A DNA stretch of 64,000 nucleotides from Bacillus sp. SD088 (GCF_017355205.1 NZ_JADIJK010000007.1:124001-188000); one strand, 5' to 3'. Shown: positions 10,612 to 19,327, counted from the stretch's first letter. The notes: generated by a model not told the origin, from the sequence alone. Numbers and translations are program-made.

Positions 10612-11163
10612 CTCTTTTCCTTCATCAGCTGTGAGAAAATCCGTGTTGATGTCTTCCAATTCACTATCAGATAATTCTTCATGTAAATCATAATCATCAT
10701 CATCTGAGCATTTGTCATAATGGACTTCAACACAAACTTTTGTTTCACCAATGACATCGACTTGAAATTCTCGTTCGGTTGTGACGAGAATTTTATTGCC
10801 TTTTTTAGAAATAACCGCTTCGACGCAATTAGGCTGTTGTAAAACATTTGCTAAAACTTGTCGGTCATCCATGCAATCAGGATCTTTGTAATGCAGTTTG
10901 AGTATATCTCTGTATTCTACCCTTTCAGTTGCAACAGATGTTTTTGTATTATCATGATGGGAATACCAAACATTCATATCAAAAGAGCCGCTTACTTCGA
11001 CTTCTTTTTTGCCGACTTTCCGTGCTTCATATTTATGATTGATAATCCAACAGCCTAAAATGCTCGAAGGATGATGCGGTGGGCTAATCGTATAATTGGC
11101 TTTCGTAAATTTACGCCCTTTCGCAACAACTGCTTTTGTTATAATTTCTCTGTATTCTGCCAT
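10609..11163 (-). CDS. cotE: Outer spore coat morphogenetic protein CotE
   Basis: CotE organises the outer coat of the endospore and is recruited by SpoIVA/SpoVM in the mother cell. The 184-residue product has the conserved start [33 protein letters not shown] and [12 protein letters not shown], and the highly acidic C-terminal tail ([12 protein letters not shown] … LEDINTDFL) that interacts with outer-coat proteins. The start is ATG 11163 with AGGAGG 8-9 nt upstream; six extra codons in the longer frame are rejected. A candidate sigma-E promoter lies about 100 nt upstream. Confidence 0.96.
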   Translation of the reverse strand: MAEYREIITKAVVAKGRKFTKANYTISPPHHPSSILGCWIINHKYEARKVGKKEVEVSGSFDMNVWYSHHDNTKTSVATERVEYRDILKLHYKDPDCMDDRQVLANVLQQPNCVEAVISKKGNKILVTTEREFQVDVIGETKVCVEVHYDKCSDDDDYDLHEELSDSELEDINTDFLTADEGKE

Positions 11164-11259
11164 TCGAGCGAACCTCCTCATTCATTTTCCCTTCATCATA
11201 TGCATTTACCTAGATGATTGTGCTCATTTCCTAGAACCACAACTTTTTGTGCCTGTGAT

Positions 11260-11286
11260 ATTGTATGTTGTGAAGGAAGAATGTTG
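11260..11286 (-). promoter_or_regulatory. Candidate sigma-E promoter for cotE
   Basis: CATACAAT on the minus strand (11260-11267) matches the sigma-E -10 consensus CATACAnT. CAACATT at 11280-11286 is a mediocre -35 with a slightly short 12-bp spacer. B. subtilis cotE is known to be transcribed first by sigma-E and later by sigma-K. Confidence 0.4.
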
Positions 11287-11315
11287 AGGAAAACGCGGAG
11301 AAATCTTCAAAAAGT

Positions 11316-11551
11316 AAAGAGGTGGAACAAAAGTGTTTTCACCAAAGAAAAAACCGAACTAGTATGATGCATATCCCTGCTCCGGAAATATACTTCGCTT
11401 TCCGCGGGCGGCTGGTGAGCTTCCTCGTGCTATCGCACTCCGGGATCTCACCGATGCCTTTCCTCCCGCTGGAGTCTACGTATATTTCTCCGCTAAGGTA
11501 ATGCATTGTTCGGTTTTAGAGCTTATTTTTTAGTTTTGTCCCAGCCTCTTT
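11316..11551. repeat. Family C intergenic repeat, full-length copy
   Basis: A 236-bp element with inverted ends (AAAGAGGTGGAACAAAA against the complement of TTTTGTCCCAGCCTCTTT) and nested inner inverted segments (AAAACCGAAC/GTTCGGTTTT, ATATAC/GTATAT). The middle has the GC-rich CTTTCCGCGGGCGG and CTCCGGGATCTCACC blocks often met between Bacillus genes. It is non-coding and fills the cotE-ymcA gap. Confidence 0.75.
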
Positions 11552-11571
11552 AGACCACTCTATTTTACAGA

Positions 11572-11997
11572 TTAACAGCTTGATGGACTATTCTTTATTT
11601 TAGACCCAGTTTCCCCTGTCAGTAAATCACCCTCAGTGGAAAGTAAGATTTCATCTGTTACTTTATTCGATATTGCAGATGATACCATCTGCAATAAATC
11701 ATTTACATCTGTTTGCGATTGCTTAAATTCTTGAACAATCGGAATTTCATCTAATTCGGCTTCTAATTTCTCCAATTTCTCTTCCACTAAATGAAGGGCT
11801 TTTTCTTTGCCATAATGTTGGAAGTTAACAGCCTGTTTTTGGAGACTTTTGATCCCAGCTATCATTTCGCGGACTTTTTGATTCTCATTTATTTGTGCTT
11901 CCGCTCGCTTAAAGAAATCAACCTCTTCTGTGTTTGCAATCATTGTTGCTAATTCATGTGCTCGAATTAAAATATCATCTTTTGTATATTTTTCCAC
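11572..11997 (-). CDS. ymcA: YmcA (RicA), YlbF/YmcA family
   Basis: YmcA acts with YlbF and YaaT (the Y-complex) to support RNase Y-dependent mRNA processing and biofilm/sporulation decisions. The 141-residue, mostly helical protein has the family core (LATMIANTEEVDFFKRAEAQI … IKSLQKQAVNFQHYGK). It starts with GTG directly after the miaB stop, with GAGGTG placed 6-7 nt upstream inside miaB, so the two are translationally coupled. rny, its functional partner, is also in this window. The C-terminal tail beyond about residue 125 is low-complexity. Confidence 0.93.
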   Translation of the reverse strand: MEKYTKDDILIRAHELATMIANTEEVDFFKRAEAQINENQKVREMIAGIKSLQKQAVNFQHYGKEKALHLVEEKLEKLEAELDEIPIVQEFKQSQTDVNDLLQMVSSAISNKVTDEILLSTEGDLLTGETGSKIKNSPSSC

Positions 11998-13533
11998 TTA
12001 AATCACCTCAACCGATTCCTTTACATCAACCATTTCTCCGTTTAAGGACCATGTTTTAGCATCAGTAATTTTCACTTGAACCAGATTTCCAATTGCTGAT
12101 TTTGGCCCTTTAAAATTCACTAACTTATTTTTCCTTGTGTAACCAGAAAGAATCTCCGGGTTATTTTTACTCTCCCCTTCAACTAATACTTCAACAATTT
12201 GTCCTTTATGAGCTTCCATTGCTTTTCTTGAAAAGTCATTTACTAAAGCATTTAAGCGTTGAAGTCGTTTTTTCTTTACTTCCATTGAAACATTGTCTTT
12301 CATTTTTGCTGCTGGAGTACCTTCTCTTGCTGAATAGATAAATGTGTAGGCTGTTTCAAAGCCTACTTCACGATAAAGTGACATTGTTTCTTCAAACTGC
12401 TCATCCGTTTCATTTGGAAACCCGACAATAATATCAGTTGAAAGAGAAATATCTGGTATGGCTTGCTTGATCTTTCTAACAAGCTCTAAAAATTGCTCTC
12501 TTGTGTACTTACGTCCCATAATTTTTAGCATTGCACTTGAGCCTGATTGAACAGGTAAATGAATATGCTCAACAAGATTTCCTTGATTGGCTAGCACTTC
12601 AATTAAATGATCATCAAAATCACGAGGATGACTTGTCGTGAAACGAACACGGGGGATATCGACTTTTCTCAAATCGTCCATTAAATCACCAAAGCGATAA
12701 TCGATATCTTCAAAATCCTTCCCGTACGCATTTACGTTTTGACCAAGCACAGTAATTTCTTGATACCCATGTGCCGCTAGTTGACGTACTTCTTGGATAA
12801 TATCCTCTGGTCTCCTACTTCTCTCTTTTCCCCTTGTATAAGGAACGATACAGTAGGTGCAGAATTTATCACAGCCATACATAATATTTACCCAAGCTTT
12901 TATTTTACCTGCCCTAACTTTAGGAAGATTTTCAATAACATCTCCTTCTTTAGACCAAACTTCAACAACCATTTCCTTCGACATATATGCTTCATTTAAA
13001 ATTTCAGGAAGACGGTGGATGTTATGCGTTCCAAAGATCATATCCACAAAGGGATGTTTTTCTAATATTCGATTGACGACAGACTCTTGCTGGGCCATAC
13101 AACCACATACACCTAATAGAAGATCGGGCTTCTCCATTTTTAAATGTTTTAAATGTCCTAATTCACCAAACACTTTGTTTTCAGCATTTTCTCTGATTGC
13201 ACAAGTATTCATTAAAATCACATCAGCATCTTCTACGGTCTCGGTTACTTGATAACCGAGATTCATAAAAATTCCTGCCATGACTTCTGTATCATGTTCA
13301 TTCATTTGACAACCGTAAGTTCGGATATAAAATTTACGACCATTTCCCATTCCTTTAAAACGTTCATCTATGTCAAAATCATCATGATATTTTATTTCTT
13401 CTTTTCCTCTTCTGCGAGCATCTTTTAAAGAGGGTGGCATATAGACTGTTTGAAAATACTTGCTATAATCTTTTTCTTCACTACTCTTTGGACTTTGAAC
13501 TTGCTGACTTTCTAAACGTTGTTTCTCGTTCAT
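11998..13533 (-). CDS. miaB: tRNA-2-methylthio-N6-dimethylallyladenosine synthase MiaB
   Basis: MiaB is a radical-SAM enzyme that inserts the 2-methylthio group on i6A37 made by MiaA. The 511-residue protein has an N-terminal UPF0004 domain supplying three cysteines for the auxiliary [4Fe-4S] cluster ([27 protein letters not shown]), the radical-SAM CxxxCxxC as CDKFCTYC near residue 221, and a C-terminal TRAM domain ([10 protein letters not shown] … [13 protein letters not shown]). The extra N-terminal 60 residues are typical of Bacillus MiaB (YmcB). ymcA is immediately downstream. Confidence 0.97.
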   Translation of the reverse strand: MNEKQRLESQQVQSPKSSEEKDYSKYFQTVYMPPSLKDARRRGKEEIKYHDDFDIDERFKGMGNGRKFYIRTYGCQMNEHDTEVMAGIFMNLGYQVTETVEDADVILMNTCAIRENAENKVFGELGHLKHLKMEKPDLLLGVCGCMAQQESVVNRILEKHPFVDMIFGTHNIHRLPEILNEAYMSKEMVVEVWSKEGDVIENLPKVRAGKIKAWVNIMYGCDKFCTYCIVPYTRGKERSRRPEDIIQEVRQLAAHGYQEITVLGQNVNAYGKDFEDIDYRFGDLMDDLRKVDIPRVRFTTSHPRDFDDHLIEVLANQGNLVEHIHLPVQSGSSAMLKIMGRKYTREQFLELVRKIKQAIPDISLSTDIIVGFPNETDEQFEETMSLYREVGFETAYTFIYSAREGTPAAKMKDNVSMEVKKKRLQRLNALVNDFSRKAMEAHKGQIVEVLVEGESKNNPEILSGYTRKNKLVNFKGPKSAIGNLVQVKITDAKTWSLNGEMVDVKESVEVI

Positions 13534-13596
13534 GAAAATCCCCTTTCTAACTTTATGTAAAAAATACTCATAAAACTTACATTCATTCTAATAGTG

Positions 13597-13842
13597 TGTT
13601 CAAAAAGGACCAAGGAGTTCGAGGCGACGTAGTTTCGAGTAGCGGACTTGTACAGGATGTACTGACTTCCGTGTTACCCACAGGACGTGGGTGGTTTTAA
13701 CGGAAGATCCTTTCCCTGGCACAGAAACAAGCCAACGAGCTTCCACAGGCTGGGTGACTTCGACGTTCGAGACAGGACGTATCGTTACTTAGTCGAAGAT
13801 CCTTCATCCTGAAGTGTAATTTTTACCGAACTTTTTGAACAT
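13597..13842. repeat. Family B intergenic repeat, copy 2
   Basis: The ends are TGTTCAAAAAG and CTTTTTGAACA. The interior carries GTAC-AGGAT-GTAC, CCAC-AGGAC-GTGG and GAC-AGGAC-GT hairpins on the + strand. Much of it is the inverted equivalent of copy 3 at 37001-37388 (shared ACTTCGACGTTCGA and CTTAGTCGAAGATCC segments). Confidence 0.75.
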
Positions 13843-13910
13843 CCCCTACTAGTATATAGTCTTTTATTTTCGAATACAACATTAGCCTATTTCAAATCAA
13901 TTTTGAAAAT

Positions 13911-13950
13911 AAAAAAGATCCGTAGGCTAGATCGCAAACGAATCTTTTTA
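13911..13950 (-). terminator. Terminator closing the spoVS downstream region
   Basis: A 12-bp A/T-rich stem (AAAAAGATTCGT with ACGGATCTTTTT, one G·U) is followed by TTTTTT on the minus strand. It ends the transcript that leaves spoVS and includes the structured region at 13980-14100. Confidence 0.75.
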
Positions 13951-13984
13951 TTCCGTACAAACATCCGTAAATCCTTCACTACAA

Positions 13985-14100
13985 GACGATAAGACGCCCA
14001 TATGTCTAGATGGGAATAGCGAGCACTAACACTCCGATGAGTCCCGCTACCCAGCAATGGGGATGAGAACCTCCCACTGCTGGCAGTCTCACTTTATCTG
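13985..14100 (-). ncRNA. Unidentified structured RNA candidate downstream of spoVS
   Basis: On the minus strand three consecutive stems can be drawn: CCAGCAGTGGG/CCCCATTGCTGG (14051-14083; ten or more pairs including one G·U), AGCG…CGCT enclosing ACTC-ATCG-GAGT (14018-14048), and CCCAT/ATGGG (13997-14014). They are followed by an intrinsic terminator 35 nt further on. There is no open frame, and base composition is more GC-rich than the flanks. It could be a small RNA, a spoVS 3' UTR structure or a transposon-end relic. I do not recognise a named family. Confidence 0.4.
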
Positions 14101-14119
14101 TAAAAAAATGAATGTTGTA

Positions 14120-14380
14120 TTATCTCGGTTCTACTATTAACTTAATCGCTGTTCTTTCTTCCCCGTCAATCAGGATATCCGTAAATGCGGGTATACAAAT
14201 TAAATCGACACCTCCAGGGGCGACAAAACCTCTTGCAATTGCTACTGCCTTCACTGCCTGATTTATTGCCCCGGCTCCAATCGCTTGGATTTCCGCTCCT
14301 CCTCTTTCCCTGAGAACGCCAGCTAGCGCACCCGCTACGGAATTAGGACTGGATTTAGCTGAAACTTTTAATATTTCCAT
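14120..14380 (-). CDS. spoVS: Stage V sporulation protein S
   Basis: SpoVS is an 86-residue Alba-like protein, one of the most conserved proteins in spore-formers, that influences septation and spore coat/cortex stages. The sequence MEILKVSAKSSPNSVAGALAGVLRE and the GAGAINQAVKAVAIARGF stretch are almost invariant. The ATG at 14380 has AAGGAGG 8 nt upstream; the longer frame to 14425 is not needed. The gene stands alone between ymdB and miaB. tdh and kbl, which follow spoVS in B. subtilis, are missing here. Confidence 0.96.
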   Translation of the reverse strand: MEILKVSAKSSPNSVAGALAGVLRERGGAEIQAIGAGAINQAVKAVAIARGFVAPGGVDLICIPAFTDILIDGEERTAIKLIVEPR

Positions 14381-14518
14381 TTCTTGTTCCTCCTTGTCAT
14401 TTCCCCATACAATTGTACAAATCAAAGGTCGCAGTAACCCTTATCACTGTTACTATATTCAGGGAATTTACGAACTATTCCAGATTGTCCAAAAGAGAGA
14501 ACGAGAGAATGGAGAAAA

Positions 14519-15319
14519 TTATTCATCTAAAAATGGGTGATCGTCATTAATAAGAATAGGGCGAAGCTTTAAAGCTTTTCCAGTCTCTTGATTGAGACTA
14601 ACTACACAAGCGCTTAACTGTGTTCGTCCATTCTTAGGCACTTCAAACCTTACCGGTAAAGCAGTACGAAATTTTTGTAAAACTGCCGCTTTTTCCATCC
14701 CAAGGATCCCATCATAGGGTCCTGTCATGCCTACATCTGTTAAATAGGCTGTTCCATTAGGCAGGATGCGTTGGTCAGCGGTTTGCACATGGGTATGGGT
14801 ACCAATTACAGCCGTCACCTTTCCATCGAGAAACCAGCCCATTGCTTGTTTTTCACTGGTTGTCTCAGCATGGAAATCAACAAAGATGATATTTGTGCGT
14901 TTTTTAGCGATATTAATTAATTCTTCCGCTTTGTTAAATGGACAATCGAGCGGAGTCATAAATGTTCTTCCTTGAAGATTGATAATGGCTACTTCAATTG
15001 AATTAATTTTAACAAACACCAGTCCTTTTCCAGGTGTCTTATCTGGAAAATTTGCTGGTCTCACTAAATATTTTGCGCTGTCAATAAACTCAAATATATT
15101 CTTATTGTCCCATGCATGATTCCCTAAAGTAACAGCATTTGCTCCTGCCTCAAGAAACTGTTTATAAATTTGCTCTGTAATCCCCCGTCCACCTGCTGCA
15201 TTTTCGCCATTAATAATGGTTACATGGGGACGATATTTCCTTTTCAACTTTGATAAATATTCTTGAATCATCGCTCTTCCAAGTGAGCCAACGACATCAC
15301 CGATAAATAGAATTTCCAT
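14519..15319 (-). CDS. ymdB: YmdB metallophosphodiesterase
   Basis: YmdB is a calcineurin-like phosphoesterase that hydrolyses 2',3'- and 3',5'-cyclic nucleotides and affects biofilm gene expression. The 266-residue protein shows the family metal ligands: GDVVGSLGR (Asp at residue 8), NGENAAGG, GNHAWDNK, VDFHAETTSEK and GTHTHVQTAD. This is the standard TIGR00282-type set. It lies 100 bp downstream of rny, as in B. subtilis, and probably has its own expression because a terminator follows rny. Confidence 0.95.
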   Translation of the reverse strand: MEILFIGDVVGSLGRAMIQEYLSKLKRKYRPHVTIINGENAAGGRGITEQIYKQFLEAGANAVTLGNHAWDNKNIFEFIDSAKYLVRPANFPDKTPGKGLVFVKINSIEVAIINLQGRTFMTPLDCPFNKAEELINIAKKRTNIIFVDFHAETTSEKQAMGWFLDGKVTAVIGTHTHVQTADQRILPNGTAYLTDVGMTGPYDGILGMEKAAVLQKFRTALPVRFEVPKNGRTQLSACVVSLNQETGKALKLRPILINDDHPFLDE

Positions 15320-15385
15320 AAAAATCCCTTTCTTCTTTAAACATGTATAACATGTTCCAGTTTATCACAGTATAAATTATACGCA

Positions 15386-15416
15386 TAAGAAAAGCGGAGT
15401 GATCACACCCCGCTTT
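15386..15416 (-). terminator. rny terminator
   Basis: The stem AAAGCGGGGTG/CACTCCGCTTT begins 4 nt after the rny stop and is followed by TTTTCTT on the minus strand. Confidence 0.85.
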
Positions 15417-15419
15417 GTT

Positions 15420-16982
15420 TCATTTTGCATATTCGACTGCTCGTGTTTCTCGAATGACAGTAACTTTAATATGCCCTGGATAATCGAGATCATGTTCAAT
15501 TCTCTTCCGGATATCACGTGCTAGTTTATGTGACTCTAGATCATTGATTTGTTCGGGTTTCACAATAATGCGAACTTCTCTTCCGGCTTGTATGGCATAT
15601 GACTTTTCAACACCATCATAAGACTCGGAAATTTCTTCTAACTTCTCCAAACGACGAATATAATTTTCGAGAGTCTCACTTCTAGCCCCTGGTCTTGCGG
15701 CTGACAAAGCATCTGCTGCGGCGACTAATACAGAAATTGTCGAAGTTGGTTCTGTATCCCCATGATGGGATGCAATACTATTGATCACAACTGGATGTTC
15801 TTTATACTTTGTAGCCAACTCAACACCAATTTCCACATGGCTACCTTCCACCTCATGATCAATTGCTTTTCCAATGTCATGCAATAATCCTGCCCGACGA
15901 GCAAGGGTTACGTCTTCTCCTAATTCTGCAGCAAGCAATCCTGATAGAAAAGCAACCTCTATTGAATGCTTAAGAACATTTTGTCCATAACTAGTGCGGT
16001 ATTTCAAACGCCCAAGTATTTTGATTAGATCAGGATGCAATCCGTGAACACTGACCTCAAATGTTGTCTGTTCACCGATTTCACGAATATGCTCATCTAC
16101 TTCACGTCTAGCCTTGTCCACCATTTCTTCAATTCGCGCTGGGTGAATTCGTCCATCCTGAACTAGTTTTTCAAGTGCTATTCGCGCAATTTCTCGTCTA
16201 ATCGGATCAAACCCTGATAAAATTACGGCTTCAGGTGTATCATCGATAATTAAATCAATGCCGGTCAATGTCTCAAGAGTCCTGATATTTCGGCCTTCTC
16301 TACCAATAATTCGCCCTTTCATTTCATCATTTGGTAGATTAACAACAGAAACGGTTGTTTCAGCCACATGTTCAGCTGAACAACGTTGAATGGCAAGTGA
16401 AAGAATATTTTTAGCTTTTTTATCAGCCTCTTCTTTTGCTTGCATTTCGCTCTCCTTGATCATAACAGCCGTCTCGTGAGCCAATTCTTTTTCTACATCT
16501 GAAAGAATAATGTTTTTGGCTTCTTCACGAGTTAAGCCTGAAATCCGTTCTATTTCAGCCTCTTGTTTACGGACCAATTCATCCACTTTGCTTTCCATCT
16601 CTTCAATATGTTGTTGTCTTTCATTAAGAGACTCCTCTTTCCTTTCAAGCGTATTTTCCCGCTTATCAAGAGTTTCGTCTTTTCGGTCGAGGTTCTCCTC
16701 CTTTTGCAATAATCGTTTTTCTTGTTTTTGCAATTCGGTTCTTCTATCTCGAAGTTCAAGTTCCGCTTCGGTACGAAGACGGTGATTTTCATCCTTCGCT
16801 TCTAACAAGGCTTCCTTCTTTAATGCTTCCGCATCTCGCTTAGCATCTACTAAAATCTGCTCAGCAGAACTTTTAGCACCTGTTATTTTAGCCTCTGTAA
16901 TCAATTTAAAAATGAAATAGCCAACAACTAAACCGACGATAAGGGCAAGCAAAATGGAGATGATGATAATAGGTGTATCCAT
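15420..16982 (-). CDS. rny: Ribonuclease Y
   Basis: RNase Y is the membrane-anchored endonuclease that initiates bulk mRNA decay in Bacillus. The 520-residue protein has an N-terminal transmembrane helix (residues about 4-24), a long Lys/Glu-rich coiled coil (about 30-200), a KH domain ([15 protein letters not shown], about 215-270) and an HD domain with the catalytic pair in [12 protein letters not shown] near residue 367. It ends EYAK. A strong sigma-A promoter sits 130 nt upstream and a terminator follows immediately, so it is a single-gene unit. YmcA, encoded downstream, modulates it. Confidence 0.97.
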   Translation of the reverse strand: MDTPIIIISILLALIVGLVVGYFIFKLITEAKITGAKSSAEQILVDAKRDAEALKKEALLEAKDENHRLRTEAELELRDRRTELQKQEKRLLQKEENLDRKDETLDKRENTLERKEESLNERQQHIEEMESKVDELVRKQEAEIERISGLTREEAKNIILSDVEKELAHETAVMIKESEMQAKEEADKKAKNILSLAIQRCSAEHVAETTVSVVNLPNDEMKGRIIGREGRNIRTLETLTGIDLIIDDTPEAVILSGFDPIRREIARIALEKLVQDGRIHPARIEEMVDKARREVDEHIREIGEQTTFEVSVHGLHPDLIKILGRLKYRTSYGQNVLKHSIEVAFLSGLLAAELGEDVTLARRAGLLHDIGKAIDHEVEGSHVEIGVELATKYKEHPVVINSIASHHGDTEPTSTISVLVAAADALSAARPGARSETLENYIRRLEKLEEISESYDGVEKSYAIQAGREVRIIVKPEQINDLESHKLARDIRKRIEHDLDYPGHIKVTVIRETRAVEYAK

Positions 16983-17114
16983 ACTTTCACCTCCTCTTGC
17001 TATTAAATTAAAATAATTTTTTTCATGTCGGCTGGTACATTGCTACATAGGTTTCAATATACTGAGCCAAGCTCAAATTCATGCATGCGAAAAAAATGTA
17101 AAATATACATGTTA

Positions 17115-17143
17115 ATTTTATAGTTGTGACGTTTTAATGTCAA
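17115..17143 (-). promoter_or_regulatory. Sigma-A promoter for rny
   Basis: On the minus strand a perfect TTGACA (17138-17143) is separated by 17 bp from TAAAAT (17115-17120). The predicted leader is about 125 nt. Confidence 0.8.
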
Positions 17144-17167
17144 GTGATGTTCAGTTCTATATAGAAG

Positions 17168-17204
17168 AAAAAACAAAGTCGCTGATGTTGTGGACTTTGT
17201 TTTC
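17168..17204 (-). terminator. recA terminator
   Basis: The stem AAAACAAAGTC/GACTTTGTTTT has a 12-nt loop and is followed by TTTTTTC on the minus strand, 13 nt after the recA stop codon. Confidence 0.85.
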
Positions 17205-17216
17205 TCCCTTTTAAAC

Positions 17217-19234
17217 TTATTCTTCTAAAAGACTAAACTCATTCTGTTCTTCTTCCTCTACTTCTGGAGGGGCTGTTTTTTCCTCATCCAGTTGATGATG
17301 ATCACGAACTTTATGCATGATTTCAGTTCTCAATTCTGCATTTTCTTTCAGGAATTGTTTGGCATTTTCGCGACCTTGCCCAAGTCTCTCATCATTATAA
17401 GAATACCAGGATCCACTTTTTTGGACGATATCAAGTTCTGAACCCATATCGATAATTTCACCTTCACGAGAAATCCCTTCTCCATACATGATATCTACTT
17501 CGGCAGTTCGGAATGGAGGAGCAACTTTATTTTTCACAACTTTTACTTTCGTTCTATTTCCGACAATGTCTTGTCCTTGCTTTAGTTGTTCTGCACGGCG
17601 AACTTCCAGACGAACGGATGAATAGAATTTAAGTGCTCTACCACCTGGAGTTGTTTCTGGCATAATCTATAGATTTACCATTTCTATAGTGTGGACTATC
17701 TCTTCATCTCTATGTTAGAGAGCCTTGCACTTCCGACAGTAGCCTATCCTCTGACGTACCCTACTCAGTTAACCAATCGGTCCTTTTCGGTAGTCTCTAC
17801 ACCTTCCTTACTAAGTTGGTAAGGCTTGGCACGGTATTACCCAATAATGGGGGGCTTCACCGTTAGCAGTTTTAGCAACTACACCCCTAGGCAATAGGGT
17901 TCACAAGGTTTTTTTCATGCTATCACTAACATGGGAAACCCAGAGTAAACTGCTTTATTCTATTTATTACTTTTTTCGGCTGTAGTAATTCTTTTTCTTC
18001 AATGACCAAATAATTAATAGAGTGTGCTTCAAAATAGGTTTTTTTGCGTTTATCTCTTTCGATAATTTTTCGCTTGGAATGTGACCATTCTCCATGAACG
18101 TCTATACAATATTTTCTCCCAAGGTAAAAATCTACCGACCATCTTCCAAAACGCTTTTGTTTTAAAAATGCTAGATCAAGGATAAGAAGAATTCTTCAAC
18201 TTGTTTTTCAATCAGGGTATCATAGTTTTTCCTTCTTGAATTTACTCCAAGTTCTTTTCTTCTTTTTGCAACACAAGCTTCTGACACTTTATACTTATAA
18301 GCTATCTCCACATGAGAAAGATAAGGGTTTTTTAATTCTTCTTCCACTTCTTTCGTCTTGGGTAAATAAATCTTCCAATGTCTTTCTCTTGGAATACCAA
18401 GTAATTTGATAATTTCCCCAACCCGTCTTTCATCAAGATTTATAGCCCCACCAATCTCTTTGAGCTTTTTCTCCGAGTGTCTCTTAATATAGTCTACTTG
18501 CCACGAATCTACATTTTTAAAAAGTCTATTTCCTATTTTTACAGCCACGGAACTTTTCTCTCCCATCAATTTTCAATGGTCATTTGTTTCACAACAGCTT
18601 TGAAAGTCTAGGCAGTTTGAAGTTGATTTCCGAACATGACTCCTACTTTTTCACGGATTTGGTTAATAAAAATAGCAATTGTATTTGATTTATTAATCGC
18701 ACCTGATAATTTTCTAAGTGCCTGAGACATTAACCGAGCCTGAAGACCCACGTGAGCATCTCCCATTTCGCCTTCAATCTCAGCCTTTGGAACTAATGCA
18801 GCTACTGAATCAATGACGATCACTTCAATAGCTCCACTTCTAACGAGAGCCTCCGCAATTTCTAAGCCCTGTTCGCCTGTATCAGGTTGTGAAAGAAGTA
18901 ATTCATCAATATTTACACCCAATTTTTCGGCATACACAGGGTCAAGGGCATGCTCAGCATCTATAAATGCCGCTTGACCACCGTTTGCTTGTACTTCAGC
19001 AATCGCATGGAGCGCAACGGTCGTTTTACCGGAACTCTCAGGACCATAAATTTCTATTACCCGTCCTCTTGGATACCCCCCAACTCCTAGCGCAATATCA
19101 AGAGCAAGAGAGCCACTCGATATAGTAGAAATTTTTCGGTTTGTTTGTTCTCCTAGTTTCATAACCGAACCTTTTCCAAATTGTTTCTCGATCTGTTTTA
19201 ATGCCAAGTCTAATGCTTTTTGGCGATCACTCAT
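17217..19234 (-). CDS. recA: Recombinase RecA, interrupted by a group I intron (exons 19234-18626 and 17660-17217)
   Basis: RecA forms ATP-bound filaments on single-stranded DNA for strand exchange and for LexA self-cleavage. Exon 1 encodes residues 1-203, with Walker [10 protein letters not shown] (about 66-74), ending at VGVMFGN. Exon 2 resumes at [15 protein letters not shown] and runs to the acidic tail. Joining GGAAAT to CCAGAA regenerates GNPETTPGG of loop L2 in phase, giving about 350 residues, the normal length. Exon codons are intact, so I read this as a functional split gene and not a pseudogene. Unspliced mRNA would yield a 208-residue fragment ending QLQTA. A LexA box and sigma-A promoter lie upstream. 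Confidence 0.95.
17661..18625 (-). mobile_element. Group I intron in recA (965 bp)
   Basis: Boundaries: exon 1 ends in U (GGAAAT at 18631-18626) and the intron ends in G (17661), as group I chemistry requires. P1: GGAAAU pairs perfectly with guide GGUUUCC (17934-17940), with a U·G at the splice site. P2: seven pairs closed by a GUGA tetraloop (17916-17933). P3: ACCTT (17905-17909) with AAGGT (17801-17805). P4: ACGGT/ACCGT. P5: CCCA/TGGG. P6-like CCTTAC/GTAAGG. P7: GACTA (17791-17796) with TAGTC (17694-17698) inside the classic GAGATAGTCC block. The catalytic core occupies the last 280 nt; the first 680 nt form the P1 loop and hold the endonuclease gene. A recA group I intron is known from B. 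anthracis. Confidence 0.93.
17926..18566 (-). pseudogene. Frameshifted Vsr-like (EDxHD family) homing endonuclease gene in the intron
   Basis: Frame 1 (to TAG at 18171) has an N-terminal DNA-binding part with a helix-turn-helix-like segment ([20 protein letters not shown]) and ends [12 protein letters not shown]. Frame 2 continues [20 protein letters not shown], then [15 protein letters not shown] and VIEEKEL, and stops at 17926. Glu in EEFF, Asp-x-His (D 18100-18102, H 18094-18096) and Asp (18052-18054) form an EDxHD set like that of I-Bth0305I. The frames overlap only in 18171-18195, beside a TTCTTCTTA run, so one base is probably missing. Intact length would be about 210 residues. Start is ATG 18566, or GTG 18548 after GGGAGAG. 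The last codons overlap the intron guide sequence. Expression as two pieces or by slippage cannot be excluded. Confidence 0.8.
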
Positions 19235-19298
19235 AAAATATCCTCCCTATATTTATATTCTATTAAATAAATTTGCTATATTATTTAAAGCTAACTCT

Positions 19299-19327
19299 AG
19301 TATAAAGCTTTTAATCTGATTTGCCAA
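19299..19327 (-). promoter_or_regulatory. Sigma-A promoter for recA
   Basis: On the minus strand TTGGCA (19322-19327) lies 17 bp before TATACT (19299-19304). The transcript start would fall about 58 nt before the recA ATG. Confidence 0.8.

Noticed and set aside
14031-14050. Hammerhead-ribozyme-like CCGATGAGTCC on the + strand
   Set aside because: The core needs CUGAUGA and a downstream GAAA with a cleavage triplet. The first is mismatched and the second is absent.
13600-14100. Degraded tdh/kbl genes between spoVS and miaB
   Set aside because: No frame longer than a few dozen codons and no recognisable dehydrogenase or PLP motif. The DNA is a family B repeat and a structured region.
17217-19234. 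recA as a frameshifted or degraded pseudogene
   Set aside because: Exon sequences are intact, splice at GGAAAT|CCAGAA restores a normal RecA, and group I core elements are present. The broken gene is the endonuclease, not recA.
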